Shown here: in pieces, positions 1 to 6,458 of the stretch
How positions within the stretch are numbered: the first letter of the stretch is position 1
Layout: each line of letters starts with the position of its first letter
Assembly (NCBI GenBank): GCA_018716365.1
Contig: DVKA01000155.1
Location: forward strand, 1 to 7,428
From: Candidatus Caccocola faecipullorum
Lineage (GTDB): Bacteria > Synergistota > Synergistia > Synergistales > Synergistaceae
DNA length: 7,428 nucleotides
Direction of reading: 5' to 3'
Made by a program: the position numbers and the translations under genes
The notes under the pieces: generated by a model
The model's input: the letters and a program-made list of their open reading frames with translations, nothing else
What the model was told of the DNA's origin: nothing
Databases searched by the model: none

Positions 1-36
1 TTCGCCGGATACGGTTATGAAAGGCTGATTCTATGA
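1..36 (+). CDS. possible 3' end of an upstream gene (partial)
   Basis: Reading from base 1, an open frame of eleven codons (FAGYGYERLIL) ends in TGA at 34-36. This stop overlaps the ATG of the regulator at 33 as ATGA, the classic arrangement of translationally coupled genes. The tail is too short to assign to a family. The other forward frames also close within the first 30 bases, so this frame is preferred only because of the ATGA overlap and the absence of any promoter-sized gap. If it is real, the regulator is an internal gene of a longer + strand operon. The alternative is that this is simply the leader region of the regulator. Confidence 0.4.
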   Translation, partial: FAGYGYERLIL

Positions 37-1211
37 CGTGGGGCACGGAATGGATGCTCGACCTTCTTGGGAAAACGGAGATAAGGGAAATCGTCGCGGA
101 GGCGCACGCCGTTTCGGGATACAGTTTCGCCTATAAGGACAACGTCACGCTGGAGACGTTCGCCTGTTCGGAGTCGGAGGAATTTCTCTGCGCCGTCAGG
201 GCGTATCCGCTGCGCGAGATTTTCGCCCGGTTCGACGTGAGGGAGATTTCTGAGAACAACATCGTGCGCGGCTATCTCGTCGCCGGCGGCGACGCCGCGG
301 GCTGCGGAGACGGGAAAAATTTAATCGAGATCGTCATGACGGCGATACGTCTGCTGCTGCGCCGCGACATCACGCGCAAGACGCAGGAGGCGGGCATAAC
401 GGGCAACCTCTTCGCCGAGCTGATCGGCGGGCAGATAACGACGCAGGAGGCGCTCGCGAGCCGCCTGAGGCTGCTGGGGATGCGCTTTCCGTGGAGCGTG
501 GCGGTGCTTTCAACCGAATGCCAGCAGGCTCTCAGGGGCGGAGAACGTTATCTTCAGGAGCTTCTTTTCAGCAGGGCCAACAGCTTTTACCCGGGCTCGT
601 ACGTCTACCGCGACGGCGCGCTTTTCTCGTGCATCCTCGCGCTAAAACGCGTCCCGGCCGCTTCCGTACTCCGGCGGGATATGCAGGCGATAGCCGCGCA
701 GGCGCGCGCGGAGATGGAGGCGCATCTCGGCGCGGAGGCGGCGAAATCCTACTGGGGCGGCGGGAAGGCGCACGCGTCGCTGCTTTCATTGCAGAACGGC
801 TACGACGAAGCCGCGCAGTCCGTCCTCTACGCGAAAATCTACCGGCGCGGCGAGGGAGGCGTCGTCTTCTGGAACGACACGGGGGCCTTCCGCCTGATGG
901 CGCGCTGGGCCGCGTCGCGCGACGCCGTGGAATTTTACGCCGAGAACATAGGGCCGTTCCGCGGGCACGAATATCTGCTTGAAACGCTCGACGGCCTCGA
1001 CGCCTGCAACTGGAACCTGTCGCTCGCGGCCGAAAGGCTCGCCTGCCATTACAACACACTCAAGTACCGCTATAAGAAAATAAAAGAAATTCTGACGTCG
1101 GCGGGACGCGACATCGAAGACCACGAGACGCGCTTCGACATATCAGTTTCGCTGAAGCTCCACAAAATCTATCAGGAAAGGGGCGCGGCCCATGAAGAAG
1201 AAGCGCGATAG
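33..1211 (+). CDS. PucR/CdaR-family transcriptional regulator
   Basis: Probable DNA-binding regulator of 392 residues. The last quarter carries the PucR-type C-terminal helix-turn-helix at about residues 314-378: LLETL, then the NWN-LSLAAERL stretch, then HYNTLKYRYKKIKEIL, matching the family pattern of alanine-leucine helix followed by H-x-NTL-x-YR. The middle (about 125-275) resembles the GGDEF-like/CdaR domain of this family, including the GYDEAAQSVLYAKIY segment. The N-terminus (about 10-110) looks like a small sensory domain (SGYSFAYKDN). No membrane segment is seen, so it should be cytoplasmic. An in-frame stop at 18-20 limits the start. ATG 33 has AAAGG about nine bases upstream, and Met8 is an alternative. 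The 3' end overlaps the M20-like gene by 20 bases, so the two are probably co-expressed. The effector is unknown; members control purine, sugar-acid, amino-acid and other catabolic genes. The family call is firm, the target is not. Confidence 0.85.
   Translation: MTWGTEWMLDLLGKTEIREIVAEAHAVSGYSFAYKDNVTLETFACSESEEFLCAVRAYPLREIFARFDVREISENNIVRGYLVAGGDAAGCGDGKNLIEIVMTAIRLLLRRDITRKTQEAGITGNLFAELIGGQITTQEALASRLRLLGMRFPWSVAVLSTECQQALRGGERYLQELLFSRANSFYPGSYVYRDGALFSCILALKRVPAASVLRRDMQAIAAQARAEMEAHLGAEAAKSYWGGGKAHASLLSLQNGYDEAAQSVLYAKIYRRGEGGVVFWNDTGAFRLMARWAASRDAVEFYAENIGPFRGHEYLLETLDGLDACNWNLSLAAERLACHYNTLKYRYKKIKEILTSAGRDIEDHETRFDISVSLKLHKIYQERGAAHEEEAR
1174..1183 (+). promoter_or_regulatory. ribosome binding site of the M20-like gene
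   Basis: AGGAAAGGGG lies eight bases before ATG 1192, inside the end of the regulator gene. It supports the overlapping start over any later one and suggests translational coupling. Confidence 0.6.
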
Positions 1212-2355
1212 CGCCGCGCTGAGGCCGGAGCTCGCGCTCTCGGTTTTACAGCAGCTCATAAGGATACGGACGAACCTCACCGACGGCTGCGAGATGGACG
1301 CGGTGAAGTACGCGGCCTCGATTCTCCCGGACAGCATAAAGCTGACCGTCATTGACCACGGCGGCAACCGCGGCTCGCTCATCGGAGAGATAAAGGGGGC
1401 GCGCGACGACAGGAAGGTCGCAATATTCAGCTACCTTGACACAGTGAAAAACCTCGGCATGGACCGCTGGACGCACGCGCCGTTCGCCGCCGACGCCGCG
1501 GACGGAATAGTCTACGGCAAGGGGGCGGCGAACATGAAGGGCGGCGTGACGGCGAACCTTCTGGCGATGGCGGAGCTGTCGCGCGGGACGCCGCCCGTCT
1601 CCGTGATGATGTGCCTGACAGCCGGCGGCACTGAGGACGGCCTCGGCGCGACGGAGATAGCGGAAAAGGGATATATGGACGGCGCGACGGAGGCGATCTT
1701 CACCCACGCGACCGGCGGGAAGATCGGCGTGCTCCAGAAGGGCGCGCTCTGGACGAAAATCTCAGTCACGGGGAAGACGAGCTTTTCAGCCACCCCTTCC
1801 GGCGGGGCCAACGCGGTCGAGGTGCTCATGGAGTTCTGCCGGCGGCTTCGCAAACGCGCCGTCGCGGCGAAGGGCGGAAAATATTCGCAGTACGGGCGTC
1901 CGAGCTGCACGATAACGCAGTTCAACAGCGGCGCGTGGGAGGTGAACCAGATCCCATCCTACGCCGAGGCGACCGCCGACATAAGGTTCATGCCCGGGCA
2001 GGACCCCGCCGGGCTCATCGCCGCCCACGACGAAACGGCGGCGGAGCTCATGGGCGCGTACGACGGCGTCGAGATCAGGACCGGCATCCTGAAGATACAG
2101 AACAGCGTCTATATGCCGGAGGATTCGGAGATGGTGCGCCGCTTCGCAAGGGCGCTTGCGCCGAGGAGGGCCGCCTTCACGGGGCTGAACATCTTCGGCG
2201 ACGCAGGATATATAGTCCCGCGCACCGGCGTGCCCTTCGTCATCTACGGCCCGGGCGAGTACACGTCGGCCGTGGACGAAAAAATATCTATTAAATCCAT
2301 TCTATCCGCCGCCGAAACTTACGTGAAATACATAAGGACATACGAAGAGCGGTAA
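1192..2355 (+). CDS. M20-family peptidase/deacylase homologue, probably non-catalytic
   Basis: The 387-residue length and architecture fit the M20 family (ArgE/DapE/carboxypeptidase G2 type): catalytic domain halves at about 1-185 and 295-387 around a dimerisation domain at about 186-295. Landmarks are LDTV at 82-85, WTHAPF then DGIVYGKGAANMKGG at 104-118, LGA at 151-153, VTGKTSFSATPSGGANAVE in the dimerisation domain, and FGDAGYIVPRTGVPFVIYGPG at 335-355. The metal site is not conserved. By reading against the family pattern, the first His is Tyr81, the bridging Asp of the D-M-K-G-G motif is Asn114, the EE pair (catalytic base plus ligand) falls on Gly146-Thr147, the next acidic ligand is His172, and no His occurs in the last 100 residues where the final ligand belongs. 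The dimer-interface His is Phe198. Only Asp83 of the H-x-D motif remains. The frame is intact with a good ribosome binding site, so this looks like a maintained protein that has lost zinc hydrolysis. It may bind a peptide or amino-acid derivative, but its function is unknown. Confidence 0.85.
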   Translation: MKKKRDSAALRPELALSVLQQLIRIRTNLTDGCEMDAVKYAASILPDSIKLTVIDHGGNRGSLIGEIKGARDDRKVAIFSYLDTVKNLGMDRWTHAPFAADAADGIVYGKGAANMKGGVTANLLAMAELSRGTPPVSVMMCLTAGGTEDGLGATEIAEKGYMDGATEAIFTHATGGKIGVLQKGALWTKISVTGKTSFSATPSGGANAVEVLMEFCRRLRKRAVAAKGGKYSQYGRPSCTITQFNSGAWEVNQIPSYAEATADIRFMPGQDPAGLIAAHDETAAELMGAYDGVEIRTGILKIQNSVYMPEDSEMVRRFARALAPRRAAFTGLNIFGDAGYIVPRTGVPFVIYGPGEYTSAVDEKISIKSILSAAETYVKYIRTYEER

Positions 2356-2380
2356 ATCCGCGCGCGGAGCGCAATTTACG

Positions 2381-2416
2381 CAAAACGGGCCGGATGCGCT
2401 CCGGCCCGCCGTTTTG
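2381..2416. terminator. bidirectional rho-independent terminator between convergent operons
   Basis: An inverted repeat has arms CAAAACGGGCCGGA (2381-2394) and TCCGGCCCGCCGTTTTG (2400-2416), a five-base loop and a three-base bulge in the right arm. The stem ends in GTTTTG followed by TCTCT on the + strand, and the same A/T run serves the - strand as the complement of CAAAAC. It sits 25 bases after the M20-like stop and 30 bases beyond the - strand UroD-like stop, where both operons need to end. A smaller imperfect stem at 2352-2379 (GTAAAT with ATTTAC, enclosing the palindrome TCCGCGCGCGGA) precedes it. Confidence 0.8.
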
Positions 2417-2446
2417 TCTCTGAGGCGCGAGATAAACCCCGTTCCG

Positions 2447-3250
2447 CTAAACCAGCCTGAAGTTCCTGCGTTCTGGCAGGCCGCCGCGTTTTACGCAGCC
2501 GGCGGAGATTTCGCCGGTTTCTCCGGCCTTCGCCGCGGCGAGGCGGTTTTCTGTCATCAGCGCCTGCGCGGTCAGCGGGCAGATTATCACGGCCGTCTCT
2601 TCGCCGCAGGCCTCCGCGAGCCGTTTCAGGAACGGGAGCGTGAAGTCCTCGGTCATCTGTCTGCTGTACTTCGGGCCGAGGATGTCGCGGTTCCCCGCGG
2701 GGTCGGAGTAGGAGATGTATTTTACGCCGGCGGCGCGTATTTCGCGCGCGAAGTCGAGCAGCATCTCTCCTATCGCATCCAGACAGCGGCGCGCCGTCTC
2801 CGGCTCTTTGCGCCAGCTTTTGAAAAAGTTGTTGAGCGGCATCATGCAGCTCAATATCGAGACTGGGCCGCTCAGCTGATAGACGACGGCGCGCCCCTCC
2901 GAAGCGAGCGCGGCGCAGGCTTCCAGCAACCGCGCCGCCTCCGGGCTCTTCGCTATCTCGACGGGCGAGAGCTCTTCCGGGCCTTTGAGCGCGTAGGCTC
3001 CCGGGCGCGGGCCGGCCGTGTCGTCTGCGGGCTTGATGTCCGCGCCGAGCGCCTTGGCCTCGACGGTGTGGCAGAAGGGCAGCAGCACGAATCCGCGCCC
3101 GTCCGCCTCGCCCGCGGCCTTCGCAAGTTTCACGATGTTTTCAGCAGAGGCGTATATCTCCGCCGGAGGCATACCGAGCGAGCGGATCAGCTCAGGCGAG
3201 ATCATTTCCTGATTTTCCGGCGAGCATACCGGTGAAAATGTGTCGTTCAT
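2447..3250 (-). CDS. short UroD-fold (MtaA/CmuA-like) protein with altered zinc motif
   Basis: At 267 residues this is related to the uroporphyrinogen decarboxylase/MtaA methyltransferase fold but shorter than the usual 330-350. Shared features include PFCHTVEAKALGA (58-70, matching PFCMTVEAEALGA in the gene at 4753-5775), SGPVSILSCMMPL (127-139) and a YSDPAGNRDILGPKYSRQ segment (181-198, matching AEPSGTGEILGAKRFRE). The N-terminal segment of the fold (the usual family opening before the VEA motif) is reduced. The H-x-C zinc motif of MtaA reads Ile222-Ile-Cys224, so the His is gone. The next Cys is Cys252, only 28 residues later instead of about 75. The start is supported by AAAGAGGG eight bases upstream. 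It lies 28 bases after the activator gene and is the last gene of the operon. It could be an accessory subunit, a methyltransferase using different ligands, or a corrinoid-protein partner. Family membership is clear, role unknown. Confidence 0.8.
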   Translation of the reverse strand: MNDTFSPVCSPENQEMISPELIRSLGMPPAEIYASAENIVKLAKAAGEADGRGFVLLPFCHTVEAKALGADIKPADDTAGPRPGAYALKGPEELSPVEIAKSPEAARLLEACAALASEGRAVVYQLSGPVSILSCMMPLNNFFKSWRKEPETARRCLDAIGEMLLDFAREIRAAGVKYISYSDPAGNRDILGPKYSRQMTEDFTLPFLKRLAEACGEETAVIICPLTAQALMTENRLAAAKAGETGEISAGCVKRGGLPERRNFRLV

Positions 3251-3258
3251 GCGTTTAT

Positions 3259-3266
3259 CCCTCTTT
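3259..3266 (-). promoter_or_regulatory. ribosome binding site of the short UroD-fold gene
   Basis: On the - strand AAAGAGGG lies eight bases before the ATG at 3250, fixing that start in the 28-base gap after the activator gene. Confidence 0.55.
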
Positions 3267-3278
3267 CATGCCGCCGTC

Positions 3279-4760
3279 TCAGAAGCGGAGGCATTTCACA
3301 AAAAGGTCTTCGTAGCCCTCTTTCAGCGAGAGCTCTATATATTTCGCGCCCTCCGCGAGTCTGTCGCAGCGCGCCCTGTTTTCGGCGGAGAGCAGGCACA
3401 CCGCCGCGCCGGATTTCGACGTGTTGCCGGCGTAGACTATCTTCTCTTTCAGGCTCTTCGGCAGGAAGCCGCAGCCCGTGAGCGCCTCCGTCGTAAGGTG
3501 CGCGCCGAACTGTCCGGCTACGATGACTTTTTCGATTTCCTCTTCGCTCCGGCCCGAGGCTTCTAGCAGCGTCAGGATGCCGGAGAGTATCGCGCCTTTC
3601 GCAAGCTGAACCTGCCTTATGTCTTTCTGGGTGAGGTATATGCCGTGCTCGGGGTCGAGAACGACGCGTTTTCCGCCCTCCGCCGCGCTCACCATCGGGT
3701 GCGCGGCGAAGCGCCCGTTCGGCGATATTACGCCTTCCGCGAGCATCGAAGCTATGGCGGAGAGCAGGCCGCTGCCGCAGATTCCGCGCGGGACGCCGTC
3801 TTTTATCGTGCGTATGGAGAAAGCCCCGTTCTTTATCGAGACCTCCTCTATCGCTCCTGCGGCGGCGCGCATCCCGCAGCTTATGTTCATCCCTTCGAGC
3901 GCGGGGCCAGCGGCGCACGAACAGCAGTACATCTCACCGCCGCCCGCGAGCACTATTTCGCCGTTCGTCCCTATGTCTATGAAAAGCGTGAGCGGCCCGT
4001 CTTCCGTTATGCCGCAGGCCGTCACGCCCGCCGTTATGTCGCCGCCGACGTAGGAGGCGATGGCGGGAAGGCAGTCGACCGGCGCGGGGACGCAGAGGCC
4101 GAGCGCGTTTCCGTCGAGCAGCAGGGAGCCGGTGAAGGCCGGACGGTATGGCGCAGCCGCGAGGCTCGACGGGTCGCGCCCCGCGAGGAGGTGGATCATC
4201 GTCGTGTTTCCCGCGACTACTGTTCCACATATTTCTTCGGCCTTCACGCCGCAGCGCGCGAGGAGCTGCGTGAAGAGCGCGTTCAGGTCGGCGGTTATCT
4301 TTTCGCCGAGACGTTTCAGCCCACCCTCCTCCTCGCCGGCGCAGCGTATTCTTGAAATCACGTCCTGCCCGCAGCTTTTCTGGCTGTTGAGGCAGGAGAC
4401 GGAGGCGAGCTCGCGCCCGGAGGAGAGGTCGTAGAGCGAGGCGACGACCGTCGTCGTGCCGATGTCCACGGCGAAGCCGAAGCCCTCTTTTTTATCGGCG
4501 GCGAAGGCTTTCATGTAGCCGTCGGAGACGATGTCGCCTACTCCGGCGAATTCAGGCAGCAGCACCTCGCACGCGCCGCGGGCGGCGCATTCGCACGAGA
4601 GCGTTTCGCGCCCGTCGAGGACCACGCGGCACTTTCCGCAGACGCCCCTGCCGCCGCACGGGCCTTCGATAAGGTTTTCGCGCGCGAGGACTTCGTAGAG
4701 GTTTTCGCCGTCGCGGCACTCTATCGCGCGTCCGAGCTGCGGGAGGCGTATCTCAGCCAT
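3279..4760 (-). CDS. corrinoid reductive activase, RACo/RamA-like (2Fe-2S + ASKHA ATPase, DUF4445)
   Basis: Uses ATP to drive reduction of inactive Co(II) corrinoid back to Co(I), repairing the corrinoid protein encoded two genes upstream. Residues 1-80 are a plant-type ferredoxin domain with C35-x5-C41-x2-C44 and a further Cys at 56 or 58, fitting one [2Fe-2S] cluster. The rest is the ATPase domain: FAVDIGTTTVVASLYD (96-111, first phosphate loop), VAGNTTMIHLL (182-192), FIDIGTNGEIVL (260-271, second phosphate loop), CSCAAGPALEG (280-290), GICGSGL (327-332) and VIVAGQFGAHL (412-422, adenosine motif). At 493 residues it is shorter than RACo of CODH-linked systems, which runs above 600, because the ATPase starts almost directly after the ferredoxin domain. 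There is no C-terminal 4Fe-4S motif of the methanogen RamA type. It is cytoplasmic. Its start overlaps the end of the upstream methyltransferase gene by eight bases (ATGGCTGA), so it is translationally coupled. Confidence 0.93.
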   Translation of the reverse strand: MAEIRLPQLGRAIECRDGENLYEVLARENLIEGPCGGRGVCGKCRVVLDGRETLSCECAARGACEVLLPEFAGVGDIVSDGYMKAFAADKKEGFGFAVDIGTTTVVASLYDLSSGRELASVSCLNSQKSCGQDVISRIRCAGEEEGGLKRLGEKITADLNALFTQLLARCGVKAEEICGTVVAGNTTMIHLLAGRDPSSLAAAPYRPAFTGSLLLDGNALGLCVPAPVDCLPAIASYVGGDITAGVTACGITEDGPLTLFIDIGTNGEIVLAGGGEMYCCSCAAGPALEGMNISCGMRAAAGAIEEVSIKNGAFSIRTIKDGVPRGICGSGLLSAIASMLAEGVISPNGRFAAHPMVSAAEGGKRVVLDPEHGIYLTQKDIRQVQLAKGAILSGILTLLEASGRSEEEIEKVIVAGQFGAHLTTEALTGCGFLPKSLKEKIVYAGNTSKSGAAVCLLSAENRARCDRLAEGAKYIELSLKEGYEDLFVKCLRF

Positions 4761-5775
4761 TCGCCGCCGCCCCCGTCTCTTTCGCCGCCTCGACCATAGC
4801 GCGGATATTGCCGAGCGGCGTCGAGAGCGGCAGGCCGCAGGCGGGCGCGAGGATGTCCACGCCCATTTCGCGCGCGTTGCGCGTGAGGCCGCGCACTTTG
4901 TCCTCCGGCATCGTGCCGATGGCGTGGGTGCTGACGTTGCCCATTACGGCCTTGCCGGGGATGTAGGGGCGTATTTCGCGCGCGTTGACTATCGCGTCGA
5001 AGCTGAACGCGTCGCAGTGCAGCGCGCCGAGCTCTTCATAGACGGCGCGCAGTTTGCCGCAGATGTGGACGATTTTAACCGGCGCCTCTATCGCGTCGAG
5101 CAGCCTGTTTATGTACGGGACGGTGAACTCGCGGAACCTTTTCGCTCCGAGTATCTCGCCCGTGCCGCTCGGCTCCGCGACGCATATCGCGTCCGCGCCG
5201 GCCTCGGCCATCGCGCGGCCGTAAATTATCAGCGCGTCTGTGATTATGTCGAGCAGATGCGCGCATTCGCCGGGATGCTTGCGCATATCGTTGAGGAAGA
5301 CGCTCATATCTACGAGCGTCCCCGCGACGCTGACGGGGCCCGTTATGTTGCCTACGACGGGAACGCCCGCGCTGCGCAGCTTCAGTATGCGCACCGCGTC
5401 GACGACGGCCGCGGCGCGCCCCTTAGTAACGTCGAAGGGTTTGAGCCTGTCCGCTTCGGCGCACGAGGCGATGGCGGGGCGCACGACGTGCGGCTCGACT
5501 TCGCAGTCGCCCATGTCCACCTCCGCGCCGAGGGCTTCAGCCTCGACCGTCATACAGAAGGGCACGCCGTAGTTTTCAAAGCCGCCGCTTTCGTAGAGGG
5601 CGCGCGACAGGTCCGCCATCATCTGCGCGTCGCCGTGCGCTTTCGGCCAATAGACGCCGGTCCTGAGCATCACCTCTTCGACGACGCCGTTCATCATGCC
5701 TCCGGGACAGATGCACGGCGGGCGGTCTACCGAGCCGCCGTGCGCCGCGCCGCAGAGCCTTTCAAGCGGCGTCAT
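4753..5775 (-). CDS. MtaA/CmuA-family corrinoid methyltransferase (UroD fold), full length
   Basis: Transfers a methyl group to or from the cobalt of the neighbouring corrinoid protein. The 340 residues span the whole family: start MTPLERLCGA, PFCMTVEAEALGAEVD (72-87), VPVVGNITGPVSVAGTLVDM (138-157), EPSGTGEILGAKRFREF (201-217), VHICG (236-240), and the closing APACGLPLSTPLGNI (310-324). The zinc site is intact as His237-x-Cys239 and Cys313, the H-x-C-x(n)-C motif known from MtaA/MtbA, where zinc activates the thiol acceptor. In a bacterium without coenzyme M the acceptor may instead be tetrahydrofolate, or this protein may be the donor-side enzyme, since the UroD fold serves both roles (CmuA uses it on chloromethane). 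It follows the corrinoid gene by five bases, with GAGGGAAAGG upstream of ATG 5775, and overlaps the activator by eight. It is not HemE: the corrinoid and activator neighbours and the zinc motif argue against that. Confidence 0.9.
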   Translation of the reverse strand: MTPLERLCGAAHGGSVDRPPCICPGGMMNGVVEEVMLRTGVYWPKAHGDAQMMADLSRALYESGGFENYGVPFCMTVEAEALGAEVDMGDCEVEPHVVRPAIASCAEADRLKPFDVTKGRAAAVVDAVRILKLRSAGVPVVGNITGPVSVAGTLVDMSVFLNDMRKHPGECAHLLDIITDALIIYGRAMAEAGADAICVAEPSGTGEILGAKRFREFTVPYINRLLDAIEAPVKIVHICGKLRAVYEELGALHCDAFSFDAIVNAREIRPYIPGKAVMGNVSTHAIGTMPEDKVRGLTRNAREMGVDILAPACGLPLSTPLGNIRAMVEAAKETGAAANG

Positions 5776-5780
5776 GCGGC

Positions 5781-6452
5781 CTACCTTTCCCTCGACTGTC
5801 CCGATTTTTCGGCGACGAGCCTGTCGACGAGCTTGACGGCCTCGGTCGCGTTCGCGGAATAGCCGTCCGCGCCTATCTTGCGCGCAAAGGATTCCGATAT
5901 TGGCGCGCCGCCGACTATGACGGAGACGCCCTCGCGCGCGCCCTGCTCCTTGAGCAGCTCTATAATCTTGCCCATGTTCTTCATCGAGGTGGACATGAGC
6001 GTGGAGAGCGCCAGCACCTGCGCGCCCTGTTTCTTCACTTCTTCGACGAACTTCTCGACGGGTACGTCGCGCCCCATGTCGGTGACTTCGTAGCCCGCCG
6101 ATTCGAGCATGATTTTCACGAGGTTCTTGCCGATGTCGTGCGTGTCGCCCTGCACGACGCCGATCACGACTTTGCTCTTCGCGCCGCCTTCGTTCCGGGG
6201 CAGCAGCGGGCGCAGCACGTCGAGGCCGTTGTACATCGCGGCGGAGCAGCCGAGCAGCTCGGGGATGAAATATTCCTCCTGCTCGTAAAGGTCCGACGCC
6301 TTCTTCATTCCGTCCACGAGGCCGTCGAGTATTCCGTCGAGCGGGTCGTGCCCGGCTTCGGCGTAGGCCTTCGCAACGTCTATGACTTCGTCTTCCTCCA
6401 TCTCAAGCACGCAGCGCGAAAGCTCCGCAAGAAATTCTTCCTTCGTCTTCAT
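5781..6452 (-). CDS. methyltransferase corrinoid-binding protein (MtaC/MtbC/MttC-like)
   Basis: Carries the B12 cofactor that shuttles the methyl group between the methyltransferases. Its 223 residues match the family length. Residues 1-90 form the helical cap domain (LYEQEEYFIPELLGCSAAM, 55-73, is the characteristic cap segment). Residues 93-215 form the Rossmann-like B12 domain with GDTHDIGKN (102-110), in which His105 is the expected lower cobalt ligand, followed by the LSTLMSTS segment (149-156) and VGGAPIS (180-186) that hold the nucleotide tail. It is cytoplasmic with no signal peptide. The gene sits six bases after the first methyltransferase and five before the second, so all three should be made together. 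Sequence alone does not tell whether the donor is methanol, a methylamine, a methoxylated aromatic or something else. Confidence 0.95.
   Translation of the reverse strand: MKTKEEFLAELSRCVLEMEEDEVIDVAKAYAEAGHDPLDGILDGLVDGMKKASDLYEQEEYFIPELLGCSAAMYNGLDVLRPLLPRNEGGAKSKVVIGVVQGDTHDIGKNLVKIMLESAGYEVTDMGRDVPVEKFVEEVKKQGAQVLALSTLMSTSMKNMGKIIELLKEQGAREGVSVIVGGAPISESFARKIGADGYSANATEAVKLVDRLVAEKSGQSRER
5784..5793 (-). promoter_or_regulatory. ribosome binding site of the second methyltransferase gene
   Basis: GAGGGAAAGG on the - strand lies in the last codons of the corrinoid gene, eight bases before ATG 5775. It supports that start and coupling of the two genes. Confidence 0.6.
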
Positions 6453-6458
6453 ATCGCT

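Noticed and set aside
1192..2355. The M20-like gene as a pseudogene
   Set aside because: There is no frameshift or internal stop, the length is normal, the ribosome binding site is good, and structural motifs outside the metal site are conserved. Loss is confined to functional residues.
2414..3235. 273-residue open frame on the + strand opposite the short UroD-like gene
   Set aside because: Its product is Arg/Ala-rich low-complexity sequence without a recognisable motif, while the opposite strand encodes clear UroD-fold segments with a ribosome binding site. It is a typical GC-rich shadow, and its start lies directly against the terminator.
3247..3918. 223-residue - strand open frame inside the activator gene
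   Set aside because: It is out of frame with the conserved ASKHA ATPase sequence and extremely Arg-rich, as expected of a shifted frame in GC-rich DNA.
4753..5775. Annotation as uroporphyrinogen decarboxylase (HemE) of haem synthesis
   Set aside because: The fold is shared, but the H-x-C-x(n)-C zinc motif and the corrinoid protein and activator neighbours point to methyl transfer. The same applies to the paralogue at 6459-7428.
4924..5862. 312-residue open frame on the + strand across the methyltransferase and corrinoid genes
   Set aside because: It runs antisense across a gene boundary of two well-supported genes, and its composition is rich in Arg, Ala, Val and His with no family motif.
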